Shown: positions 17,566-24,061 of the stretch, piece after piece
Position numbering within the stretch: position 1 is the stretch's first letter
Layout: every line of letters starts with the position of its first letter
Assembly (NCBI RefSeq): GCF_002304225.1
Contig: NZ_NSLB01000001.1
Location: forward strand, 248,001-312,000
DNA: 64,000 nucleotides
From: Pseudomonas sp. HAR-UPW-AIA-41
GTDB taxonomy: Bacteria > Pseudomonadota > Gammaproteobacteria > Pseudomonadales > Pseudomonadaceae
Direction: 5' to 3'
The notes under the pieces: model-generated
What the model saw: the letters and a program-made list of their open reading frames with translations, nothing else
Database searches by the model: none
Told to the model about the DNA's origin: nothing
Position numbers and translations under genes: made by a program

Positions 17566-18824
17566 TGCAGACCCTCCACATAGGCGTAATGCAGGCCGGC
17601 GGAGAGCTGGCTCAGTTTGCGTTGTTGTTCGATCTGCCGCAGCTGCGCCTCGATCAGCTCGCGCTGGGTGGCGATGACGGCGCCCAGCTGGCTGTTGCCG
17701 GCCTGGTAGGCGGCCAGTTCCAGGTCGGCCCGTTTGCTCGCCAGCGGGATCAGGCTGTTTTCGGTGCGGGCCAGGGTCTTGCGCAGTTGTTCGAGCTCGG
17801 CCAGGCCGCTTTCCAGGTCGGCCCGATGGGCGCGCAGCAGCACCTCCTGCTCGGCCTCCATCTGCGCCAGGCTCTGCTGCTTGGAGTCAATCCTGGGGCC
17901 CTGGCGGGTGCCGACGAACATCGGCAGGTCGAAGGTGAACTGCACCATCAGCATGTCGCCGAACTGGTTGTCGCGGTTGTTGTAGGCCAGCTCGACGCCC
18001 CAGTCGGGCGTTTTCTCGGAGATGGCTTCATCCAGCTCGGCGCTGGCTTCGCCAACCCGGGCCGAGGCGGCGCGCAGCTCGGGGTGTGAAGCCATGCGTT
18101 GCTTCAGATGCGCAGCCTCCAGGCTCAGGTCGGGCGCGTCCCCGCTCAGCGGCTGGTCGGCCTCGTTGCCTATCCAGCGGCGCAGTTTGGCGCGGGCGAT
18201 TGCCGCATCGCGGCTCAGCTCATCGCGCCGATCCTGCAAGGCCAGGGCTTGCTGGTCGGCCTCCAGCAGCTCGCCAGGCTGGGCGTTGCCACCGGCGATC
18301 CGGGCCTGCACGGTCGAGCGGAGCATGTCGATCTGCCTTGCCAGTCGATCAAACAGGTCGACGCTGCGTTCGGCGTAGTAGACATCCAGCCAGCTTGCCG
18401 CCGTCTGACGCTGGATCTCCAGTTGCATGGCGCGCTGCTCGGCTTCGGCCCGCACCACGGAAGCTTCGGCCAAGTGGCGCCGGGCCAGGCGCTTGTCGCC
18501 GTTGGGGACCTCCTGCATGAGCCCGATGCGGCGCATGGTCATGAAGTCCCGATTCAGGGTGTAACGGTCAGGGCCTTCGACGGGCAGGTTGTCGACGCCG
18601 AGAATTAGTTTGGGATCGGGCAGGGCATCCGCCGGCTCCACCGCCTGTTGTGCCGATGCCACCTGCGCCTGGCGCGCGAGGTTCTCGGGGGCACTCTGCT
18701 CGGCCAGTGCTTGAGCCCGTTCGAAGGTCAGCGGCTGCGCCTGCGCGGCAAGCCAGGGAGCCGCCCAAAACGCGGCAGCCAGCACGCCCATGCAGGCACG
18801 GCGTGCGAAAAGGAAAGCGGACAT
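17562..18824 (-). CDS. cusC: CusC outer-membrane channel (TolC family)
   Basis: A 420-residue outer-membrane efflux protein with a signal peptide (ends WLAAQAQP), two OEP repeats and long Ala/Gln/Leu-rich coiled-coil helices (RADLESGLAELEQLRKTLART). It forms the exit duct of the CusCBA exporter and is the first of three overlapping genes. The ATG at 18824 is chosen because GGAGG lies 8 bp upstream and the signal peptide begins there; an upstream start at 18881 lacks both. No lipobox Cys follows the signal, unlike E. coli CusC. Confidence 0.9.
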   Translation of the reverse strand: MSAFLFARRACMGVLAAAFWAAPWLAAQAQPLTFERAQALAEQSAPENLARQAQVASAQQAVEPADALPDPKLILGVDNLPVEGPDRYTLNRDFMTMRRIGLMQEVPNGDKRLARRHLAEASVVRAEAEQRAMQLEIQRQTAASWLDVYYAERSVDLFDRLARQIDMLRSTVQARIAGGNAQPGELLEADQQALALQDRRDELSRDAAIARAKLRRWIGNEADQPLSGDAPDLSLEAAHLKQRMASHPELRAASARVGEASAELDEAISEKTPDWGVELAYNNRDNQFGDMLMVQFTFDLPMFVGTRQGPRIDSKQQSLAQMEAEQEVLLRAHRADLESGLAELEQLRKTLARTENSLIPLASKRADLELAAYQAGNSQLGAVIATQRELIEAQLRQIEQQRKLSQLSAGLHYAYVEGLQ

Positions 18825-18917
18825 GCTTTCGCCTCCAATGCGATTGATCGAAGTTGCTACCTCGCAGTGCAGGGTAGCCACGGCGCGCCAGCCATACCGG
18901 CGCGGTGGATCACGGCA

Positions 18918-19262
18918 TCAGGCGAAACGGGGAGGGCGCCAGAGTTCGGCGGGCTCGCGCTCGATCACCGCCTGGCTCGGCAATGCCTCGGGGCGGGAAA
19001 GGCGTGGGGGGAAGGTCTTGATCACGACGGTCTGCAACAGGCTGGCGGTCTTGCAGTCTTGGCCGGGTTTGCAGGGGGACTTGCTGGCCAGCCCATCCGC
19101 CTGGTCCGCGTGGTCGCAGCAGGGGGCGTCGGCCATCGCGTGCCCCGGATGATCGCCGCTCTGCATCGGGCAGGGTTGCGCCGGCATGCTGAATGCCATG
19201 CCACCGAAAGCCGGCAGCACGAGGCTGACAATCAGAAGCAGGACCAGACCAATTCGGCGCAC
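18918..19262 (-). CDS. Small secreted Cys/His/Met-rich protein upstream of cusCBA
   Basis: A 114-residue exported protein with a hydrophobic signal (MRRIGLVLLLIVSLVLPAFG) and a mature metal-ligand-rich part (PCPMQSGDHPGHAM, PCCDHADQADG, CKPGQDCK). It is 93 bp upstream of cusC on the same strand and probably belongs to the copper response; it resembles the CopL type of small copper protein in composition, but I cannot confirm the family. The start is GTG at 19262 with a weak ribosome site. Confidence 0.65.
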   Translation of the reverse strand: MRRIGLVLLLIVSLVLPAFGGMAFSMPAQPCPMQSGDHPGHAMADAPCCDHADQADGLASKSPCKPGQDCKTASLLQTVVIKTFPPRLSRPEALPSQAVIEREPAELWRPPRFA

Positions 19263-19528
19263 GGCAATCCATCACATGAGGTTTCAAACGCGACGATAGC
19301 AGATAGTTTTATGTGGCGGCGTATTTCTGCAATAGGTAATGGATGTGTGTTGATCTGGGTCAGAAAATTGAGCTCGGAAGGTCTGTCCTGATCATCATGA
19401 GCAACACATCAACTCGGAGGCTATAGGACACCAAAAAACCTTGAAGGCTGATGACTGCTTTTGGCCGATTCCAGCCTGTTGCAATCAGTATTGGGTATGG
19501 CCGTCTGCTTTCTCCCACGGGCGATAGC

Positions 19529-20473
19529 TTATTCGTTTTGATGGTTTGGGCCCGTTGAGGAGCCTGGAAGCCAGCCACGAGTAGCGGCTGGAAATTCAAT
19601 CAGGCCAATCACCCTACCGTTTCCGTATCGTGGAGGACTCTTGGGTTTTCGTACCCTGGACAGGTCAATGCCCTCTGCGGGTCTGATGTGGCTTTTTCGG
19701 TCTGCGCCAGAGCGCCCATCGCCGTAGACGCTGATCGATTCTGTGGACTGATGCCCCATGATGTAAGCCATGCCGGCGGGGCTTTCTCCGGATGCTTTCA
19801 GAATTGAGCCTACCTGGTGGCGGAAGCTCTTCAGCGTTGGATGCTTCTTTCTTCTGGGCCAGAGGCTTCGGCATTCTTTGCGAAAGCGATCTCTGATCGC
19901 TGTGTTGGTGCGTAGGCACTTCGACATTCGATGTGCGGCCCATTCCACCAGTTTTAAAATGTTGGGCTTGTTGATCAGTAGAGTGCGGTCAGCACCGCGG
20001 TGTAGCTCGGCAGACTTTTTACCGCCGATGATGTGGACCAAATTGCCTCCGACAGTGATCGTGCGCATTTCGCAAGGGCGTACACCCAGGTAATTGGCAA
20101 GCACCAGAGAGGCGGCCTCGTCGAGGTAGCCGCATTGATGCAGGTGCTTGTAGAGCACCTTGAAATCCTCGAAGGGGACTTTCCGAATCTGTTTGAGCTT
20201 GGGCTTTTTCGCTATCTGACTGCCTGGTGCCGTGACCGGGTTGACCAGCGCTCTGATGGTGTTTGCTGCCTCGATGTTTCGTCGGGCAAGCTGGTCATTC
20301 ACCAGGGTGTTCTTGAGGGTGCTGAACGCATTCGGTCGATAGTCCGGCGCACAGGCAAGCAAAGCCGCGCAGATCTGCGCTGAAGTTGGATCGTCCTCAC
20401 CGCAGTGATTCCGATAGAAGTTTTGTGCTCGGGTTTGGTACCGCTGCAATGTCGTTGGCTGCATGGCTGTCAT
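19529..20473 (-). CDS. Tyrosine recombinase/integrase
   Basis: A 314-residue phage-integrase-type recombinase. The N-terminal part resembles a SAM-like core-binding domain. The catalytic domain shows Arg132 (YLGVRPCEMRTI), a Lys in IIGGKKSAEL, the box KSFRHQVG (Arg218; the usual His of HxxR is Lys215), His241 in MGHQSTES and nucleophile Tyr250 in SVYGDGRSG. The Lys-for-His change is seen in some recombinases. The ATG at 20464 is a possible alternative start with better-spaced AAGAGA. The gene sits about 3.5 kb from the displaced tRNA-Ser end and directly downstream of structured non-coding DNA. Confidence 0.85.
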   Translation of the reverse strand: MTAMQPTTLQRYQTRAQNFYRNHCGEDDPTSAQICAALLACAPDYRPNAFSTLKNTLVNDQLARRNIEAANTIRALVNPVTAPGSQIAKKPKLKQIRKVPFEDFKVLYKHLHQCGYLDEAASLVLANYLGVRPCEMRTITVGGNLVHIIGGKKSAELHRGADRTLLINKPNILKLVEWAAHRMSKCLRTNTAIRDRFRKECRSLWPRRKKHPTLKSFRHQVGSILKASGESPAGMAYIMGHQSTESISVYGDGRSGADRKSHIRPAEGIDLSRVRKPKSPPRYGNGRVIGLIEFPAATRGWLPGSSTGPNHQNE

Positions 20474-20486
20474 CTCTTTCTTGTTG

Positions 20487-20713
20487 TTTTGATGACAAAG
20501 CTAAGCCGCTTCGCGAATGGCGTTGGTGCGGCTCAGACTCCTCTGAAACCCCTCCGCCTTCGCTACGTGTTTTCTCGTTCCGTCTGAACCGCCCCAACGC
20601 CCTCTTACTCGCGCCGCGAGTAAGAGGTGCGCGCTCTCACTCACGCGACACGCTTCATCTTTATTCAGCGTGCGCTGTGAGCAAAAGCGCGCGCAAGCCT
20701 TTTGTCATCAAAA
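20487..20713. ncRNA. Predicted multi-helix structured element upstream of the recombinase
   Basis: A perfect 13-bp closing helix (TTTTGATGACAAA, 20487-20499; TTTGTCATCAAAA, 20701-20713) encloses three further helices: a 20-bp stem with two mismatches (20519-20538 with 20582-20601), a 12-bp perfect stem CTCTTACTCGCG/CGCGAGTAAGAG (20602-20613 with 20615-20626), and a segmented stem (GCGCGCT 20629-20635 with AGCGCGC 20686-20692; CTCAC with GTGAG; CACGC with GCGTG). This is a four-way-junction layout. It ends 14 bp before the recombinase start, so it could be its mRNA leader, a separate RNA, or a folded DNA site. Confidence 0.5.
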
Positions 20714-20831
20714 TCAAAAAGCAGCCAGCGCCTGGGGCGCTGAAGGGCGAGCCTGGTGAAGCGATTCGCCAGCGTATCGCTGACGCGCCGAAAGCGGTGC
20801 ATTCAAAATGCTAGCCACAAGGTTACGATTT

Positions 20832-20889
20832 GGTTATGAAATAAGTCATTGAATTGTTATTTTTCAATGACTTAAACGATTTTATAACC
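20832..20889. repeat. Nested AT-rich palindrome, candidate recombination core or operator
   Basis: Inner arms AAGTCATTGAA (20843-20853) and TTCAATGACTT (20863-20873) are perfect 11-bp inverted repeats around a 9-bp spacer TTGTTATTT. Outer arms GGTTATGAAAT (20832-20842) and ATTTTATAACC (20879-20889) match at 10 of 11. A degenerate direct copy, GGTTACGATTT, precedes it at 20821. Two 11-bp arms around a short spacer is the usual form of a tyrosine-recombinase crossover site. Confidence 0.5.
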
Positions 20890-20896
20890 GAAAAAA

Positions 20897-20938
20897 GCAG
20901 TGCCAGTACGGGCACGTTTAGTGCCACAACTGGCCTGC
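20897..20938. repeat. Long hairpin beside the nested palindrome
   Basis: GCAG and GCCAGT pair with ACTGGC and CTGC, with inner GGCAC/GTGCC around loop GTTTA. There is an A-tract on its left side, so it could also terminate minus-strand transcription coming from the 21204 operon. Confidence 0.45.
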
Positions 20939-21008
20939 TCGGTGACGATTCAGGCTTGATTCAGCGCCGTATTGGGCACACAAACTGCCGCTAGCGGCAC
21001 GATGCTCG

Positions 21009-21166
21009 TGTCGCAGGGCTATGTTGCGACATACAGGGTGTATCGCTGCGACATGGCCGGGGTGTCGCAGCATGCGCGTGCGATACTCCGAGTGTGTCGT
21101 ATAGGTGGTTCTGCGACACTCGCTGAGTGTCGCAGTGCTTTCCTGCGATACTCAGGCTCTGTCGTA
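21009..21166. repeat. Array of five 23-bp palindromic units
   Basis: Five units, each two 7-bp half-sites separated by exactly 9 bp: 21009-21031 (TGTCGCA-N9-TGCGACA), 21047-21069 and 21112-21134 (TGCGACA-N9-TGTCGCA), 21079-21101 and 21144-21166 (TGCGATA-N9-TGTCGTA). Unit centres are 38, 32, 33 and 32 bp apart, about three helical turns. The array ends 38 bp from the stop of the DUF6957 gene. The regular phasing suggests cooperative protein binding, such as an operator, partition site or iteron set. Confidence 0.7.
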
Positions 21167-21203
21167 GCCTGTGATCACATCACTGCCAAATGTGTTGGCT
21201 CGA

Positions 21204-21599
21204 TCAGAAAATGCTTGCAACAGCATCTGAGTTGGCTTGGATGCGGGTGCCTGGGCCTAGCAGCAGGTAGACGCTGTTGAGCGTTTTGAAGTGGAAGCCC
21301 TCATAGTTGTGCAAGAGTGAGGTTCGTACGAAGTCACCAACGTCCCAGCGACGTTCGCTGTCATAGATGACCTTATGCGCATAGATCAAAGCAGGCCGCC
21401 TTTGGGTTGTCGCCAGCTGTAGACGCTGGCTTTCGGTCACCTGCAGTTCAATCCAGCGCCAGTTTCGTACCAGGCAGTAATTCCCGTAAGGAAAAGACTG
21501 CCTGGCATAGGCTAGGGCTTCATCGTCGCTCATGCTGCTGCCGCTCATGGGCTCACCTGTCGAGTACAGAACGTCCATCACTTCCCTAAGTGTCGTCAC
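21204..21599 (-). CDS. DUF6957-like protein of unknown function
   Basis: A 131-residue soluble protein (LREVMDVLYSTGEPMSGSSM, DDEALAYARQSFP, NYCLVRNWRWIEL, DVGDFVRTSLLHNYEG, TLNSVYLLLGPGTRI). I recall similar Pseudomonas proteins grouped as DUF6957, from memory only. No signal or membrane segment. Its ATG overlaps the stop of the upstream antirepressor-like gene by 4 bp, so it is the last gene of a three-gene operon. The palindrome array starts just beyond its stop. Confidence 0.65.
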   Translation of the reverse strand: MTTLREVMDVLYSTGEPMSGSSMSDDEALAYARQSFPYGNYCLVRNWRWIELQVTESQRLQLATTQRRPALIYAHKVIYDSERRWDVGDFVRTSLLHNYEGFHFKTLNSVYLLLGPGTRIQANSDAVASIF

Positions 21600-22327
21600 G
21601 GGCTGGGCGTTTCGTGCTGAGCGCTACGGTGGTACTGCTCCTCAAGTTCGATGCCGCACAGCAAAGCTGCGAAGTCCGATTCGAGCAAGTGGATGCGTTG
21701 AGGCCGGGCATCGATGATTGATTTGATAATCGTATCGACACGCTGCGATACAGGCGTATGACTTGGTGTCTTCGCGCGATCATGCTGATAGATGATCGTG
21801 CTCAGTGACGCAACAGCTCCGCGTAACTGGTGCTCCCGGGCATCGCAGATTTCAAAACCGTTCTTCTCGCGAAACTGGCTAGTGATCTGCTTGGACAATT
21901 CCGGACGGTCAGAAGGCTCAGTCTGCTGCAGGCGCCAGTTCAGAATGCGGCTCAGGACCTTAGGCGCAGCAGCTGCCAGTCCCTCTGGGTGCTTCTTCTC
22001 GGCTGAAGCATCGCCGAAGAAATGTGCGCGCAACTGGTCCACGCGCAGTCGGGCAGTGCGATTCACTTTGCGCGAGTTCAGCCCTTTGAGCCAGAACTCG
22101 AATTCTGCCTGCGACAAGCAGAGTACCTGCTTCATGGGTGGCTGCCCTGGCAAGCACACATCGTGCTCGCGGGGGGTATACCTAGGCGGATGTAACTTTG
22201 CAGCTTGGCTGTGCCAGTTCAGCTCGATGGCTTCGCACAATGGGCGCATCGGCCAGTAGCGCTCCCCGTTACTGCTGGTCAGAACAGGAATAGTCATCGC
22301 CTGAACTTTGATTTTGGACGTACGCAT
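21596..22327 (-). CDS. Phage antirepressor-like protein (P22_AR N-type)
   Basis: A 243-residue protein whose N-terminus (IPVLTSSNGERYWPMRPLCEAIELNW, residues about 13-38) matches the P22 antirepressor N-terminal fold, normally followed by variable C-terminal domains. The rest is charged and helical with no family I know. Such proteins inhibit or compete with repressors in prophages and mobile islands. It starts 4 bp after the upstream gene and overlaps the DUF6957 gene, with the divergent XRE regulator nearby. Confidence 0.65.
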   Translation of the reverse strand: MRTSKIKVQAMTIPVLTSSNGERYWPMRPLCEAIELNWHSQAAKLHPPRYTPREHDVCLPGQPPMKQVLCLSQAEFEFWLKGLNSRKVNRTARLRVDQLRAHFFGDASAEKKHPEGLAAAAPKVLSRILNWRLQQTEPSDRPELSKQITSQFREKNGFEICDAREHQLRGAVASLSTIIYQHDRAKTPSHTPVSQRVDTIIKSIIDARPQRIHLLESDFAALLCGIELEEQYHRSAQHETPSP

Positions 22328-22331
22328 CTAA

Positions 22332-22790
22332 CTACAGTGCCCCCTGAGTGGTGTTGGCAGAAGCAATTCCCTGCGAAGGCTTTAGGGGGGAGGCGTTATG
22401 AAGCACGTAGTCTGGGTCAATTCCGCCATCTTCAGGCTTCTTGGATAGCTTCAGCATGGCTGCTATGGGGATTACTGCCGACAGGGCGTGACTTCTGTCC
22501 CTAAAGAGGATTGCTTGAGCCCTACTTTCAGCGCTCAACTGATCAAGGATTTGATCAATGAAATTGGGAAGCATTGAAACGGGCAGGTAGTGAAGCGGAT
22601 GCCCTGTGTCAGGATCTTCTTTGGTCAGGATGTTGTCCTCCCACATGGCGATGGCTGCCTGGCTCTGAACGAGAGGCAAACCAAACCACTGCAGTAGGGC
22701 GTTCAGCTCCATGAGTACTTCGAGTGTCTCTAGGTTCAGCTGGAACTGCATATTGCTGTTGGGTGGTGAAGGTTGATTTGGGCTTTTCAT
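22332..22790 (-). CDS. Hypothetical protein, first gene of the antirepressor operon
   Basis: A 152-residue soluble protein with a Gln/Pro/Asn-rich start and helical middle (LETLEVLMELNALLQWFGLP). I do not recognise it. It is divergent from the XRE regulator over an 88-bp gap containing repeats, and its stop is 4 bp from the next gene, so it leads the operon. AGGAG precedes its start. Confidence 0.65.
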   Translation of the reverse strand: MKSPNQPSPPNSNMQFQLNLETLEVLMELNALLQWFGLPLVQSQAAIAMWEDNILTKEDPDTGHPLHYLPVSMLPNFIDQILDQLSAESRAQAILFRDRSHALSAVIPIAAMLKLSKKPEDGGIDPDYVLHNASPLKPSQGIASANTTQGAL

Positions 22791-22799
22791 GATGGGCTC

Positions 22800-22836
22800 C
22801 TGTAAATCGAATACCTGAATATCTGTAAATCGGATA
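22800..22836. promoter_or_regulatory. Direct repeats in the divergent XRE/operon promoter region
   Basis: CTGTAAATCG occurs at 22800-22809 and 22823-22832 (23-bp period), each followed by A/GATA; GGATATCC and related sequences follow. The position between two divergent starts and the repeat spacing suggest the XRE operator. Confidence 0.55.
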
Positions 22837-22878
22837 TCCGAAGATTAGATATACCTTTGAGGCTTGTCAAGGAGCCAG

Positions 22879-23151
22879 GTGCGTTACGTGGAAAAGTCGG
22901 TGTATCGAGATGAGAACCTAATTCTGCTTAGGTTGCTAAAGCAGTGCCGCGTGGAGGCAGGGATGACCCAGGCGGCGTTTGCCCAAGCGCTTGAGCGTCC
23001 GCAGTCATTCGCGAGTGATATCGAGCGCGGCTTGCGCCGCCTCGACCTCGTTCAGCTGCGCGATATTTGCGAGGCGTTAAATATCAGCCTGGTCGAGTTT
23101 GTGCAGCGATTTGAAAATGAACTGGCGTTATCAAATCGAGCAGGCGAGTAA
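22879..23151 (+). CDS. XRE-family helix-turn-helix regulator
   Basis: A 90-residue single-domain Cro/C1-type regulator (LLRLLKQCRVEAGMTQAAFAQALERPQSFASDIERGLRRLDLVQLRDICEALNISL). It probably represses the divergent operon at 22790-21204 and itself. GTG at 22879 is chosen because AAGGAG lies 5 bp upstream; a TTG at 22864 would give five more residues and lacks a good site. The layout resembles a prophage-type control switch. Confidence 0.8.
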   Translation: MRYVEKSVYRDENLILLRLLKQCRVEAGMTQAAFAQALERPQSFASDIERGLRRLDLVQLRDICEALNISLVEFVQRFENELALSNRAGE

Positions 23152-23173
23152 TGCCTGCTCTTGCCGCAAGGGG

Positions 23174-23503
23174 CTAGTGGCGCTCGGCCTGCAGTGCTTG
23201 CCAGGCTCCGGCATAGAGGGCGGCAGCATCTTCGCTGAGGATGCGTATAGCTTGGATGCAGCACTGCAAGCTTGAAGGGCTCAGTTCGTTAGAGGCTGGG
23301 GCGCTGCTAAGCGCGCAAAGCACGCCGAGGAGGGCGGACTGGCGAAGCGTTGCTTCATCGTAAAGGTCGGGCGCTGATGCGCTGCTGAGATAACCGATCA
23401 CGCAGTGAGGTTCATCGTGACGGAGCGGGGTGAAGCCATTTTCTGTGCCGCTATCGGAAACAGCTTGGCCGGCTTCGCTTTGCAAAGTGATGGTTTCATT
23501 CAT
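23174..23503 (-). CDS. Hypothetical small protein with structured leader
   Basis: A 109-residue protein with an acidic, disordered start (NETITLQSEAGQAVSDSGTE) and an Ala/Leu-rich helical C-terminal half (EATLRQSALLGVLCALSS, AIRILSEDAAALYAGAWQAL). The composition resembles the DUF3077/DUF6124 type of small Pseudomonas proteins, not confirmed. The ATG at 23503 has GAGGATC upstream; the open frame to 23638 runs through the palindromic leader and is not used. It converges with the XRE gene. Confidence 0.6.
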   Translation of the reverse strand: MNETITLQSEAGQAVSDSGTENGFTPLRHDEPHCVIGYLSSASAPDLYDEATLRQSALLGVLCALSSAPASNELSPSSLQCCIQAIRILSEDAAALYAGAWQALQAERH

Positions 23504-23530
23504 GGTGTGATCCTCAGAACGGAAAGTTCT

Positions 23531-23705
23531 GCCACCCAACGCCAATTGGGTGAGCAGACCGCACGGGTTGGCGTACCGGTCTGAGGGCCGGCGCATCCGA
23601 AGATGCCCCGCACGGCCCGCCCATAAAGACACAGCCATGCTCAGAGCTAAGCCTCGCTTAGCCCTGTCTCAGACCGGAACGCCAATCCCGTCCCCTTTAA
23701 AGGGG
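23531..23705 (-). promoter_or_regulatory. Structured 5' leader upstream of the small gene
   Basis: Nested inverted repeats: 21- and 22-nt arms (23565-23585 and 23668-23689; one mismatch and one bulge, core ACCGGTCTGAG), an inner hairpin GCTAAG-CCTCG-CTTAGC (23646-23662), a GGGCCG/CGGCCC stem around 23586-23617, CACCCAA/TTGGGTG at 23533-23552 and palindrome CCCCTTTAAAGGGG (23692-23705). It lies just before the small gene and may be a cis-acting RNA. Confidence 0.5.
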
Positions 23706-23869
23706 AGCACAAACCTATTGGAGTGCTGCCTGAGTGTCAATCTGCGAGGCGCTCTGCCCGATAGGTCGTTTCTATCATTGGCCCTGGAGTGCCGCGTGCG
23801 TAATAGTGGGCTGCGCAGCTAAAAGGTCGCACTAGGTGGATAGCACGGTGCGATTTGTTGCCCCCGCAG
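23706..23869. other. Intergenic DNA between leader and island end
   Basis: No gene seen. It has small inverted repeats only, GATAG/CTATC and TCGCAC/GTGCGA (about 23825-23855). It should contain the promoter for the 23503 gene, but I cannot fix it. Confidence 0.4.
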
Positions 23870-23896
23870 ATTTGGGGACAAAATTTGGGGCAAAAT
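23870..23896. repeat. Direct repeats resembling integrase arm-type sites
   Basis: Two adjacent copies of ATTTGGGG(A)CAAA lie about 90 bp from the tRNA-Ser tail. Tandem TTTGGGG-type repeats at this distance from a tRNA end are common in islands with P4-type integrases. Confidence 0.55.
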
Positions 23897-23986
23897 CGGC
23901 ACCGCTGCAAACCGTCTCATTCCGGGGAGCCCCGAAAGCACTAGGGTTGGCATGGCCTCAGACGATCTGTATAGGCCGCTGGAAGC

Positions 23987-24010
23987 GTTCGAATCCCTAT
24001 CTCCCCGCCA
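23987..24010. other. Attachment site: displaced 3' end of a tRNA-Ser
   Basis: These 24 bases are a tRNA T-loop, 3' T-stem strand, acceptor strand and CCA (GTTCGAATCCCTA then TCTCCCCGCCA), matching tRNA-Ser. The sequence before it (GGAAGC) cannot form the required 5' T-stem (TAGGG), and no D or anticodon arm precedes it. So this is the 3' half left at one end of an island, with its original terminator still behind it. Confidence 0.75.
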
Positions 24011-24020
24011 TATTCAAAAC

Positions 24021-24049
24021 CCCGATGCCTCCCCGCATCGGGTTTTTTT
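24021..24049 (+). terminator. Terminator of the former tRNA-Ser gene
   Basis: An 8-bp stem, CCCGATGC/GCATCGGG, with a 6-nt loop is followed by seven T, 10 bp after the CCA. Confidence 0.85.
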
Positions 24050-24061
24050 ATTGTTTGCGAT

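Larger units (their letters stand above)
20474..21203. other. 730-bp non-coding control region rich in palindromes
   Basis: No convincing gene lies here on either strand. It contains three unusual elements listed separately (20487-20713, 20832-20889, 21009-21166), plus smaller hairpins: CAGCGCC-tgg-GGCGCTG at 20726-20742, a 20897-20938 stem, and the 12-bp palindrome GCCGCTAGCGGC at 20987-20998. Base composition swings from GC-rich hairpins to an AT-rich core near 20830-20890. It is likely the regulatory, attachment or maintenance region of the integrated element. Confidence 0.7.

Noticed and set aside
20386..20814. 142-codon open frame upstream of the recombinase
   Set aside because: It runs through the multi-helix element, has no ribosome site or recognisable protein features, and overlaps the recombinase start.
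21009..21166. CRISPR array
   Set aside because: Spacers are only 9-15 bp, repeats are palindromic half-sites, and there are no cas genes.
21009..21166. Transposon end with TnsB/TniA-type binding sites
   Set aside because: TGTCG-type repeats recall such ends, but there is no transposase gene, no terminal TGT/ACA boundary or target duplication, and the units are palindromic rather than directly repeated.
23504..23638. N-terminal extension of the 23174-23503 gene
   Set aside because: It is read through the palindromic leader and lacks a ribosome site, whereas ATG 23503 has GAGGATC.
23922..24010. Complete tRNA-Ser gene
   Set aside because: Only the 3' part fits; no D arm, anticodon arm or 5' T-stem can be formed from the upstream sequence.
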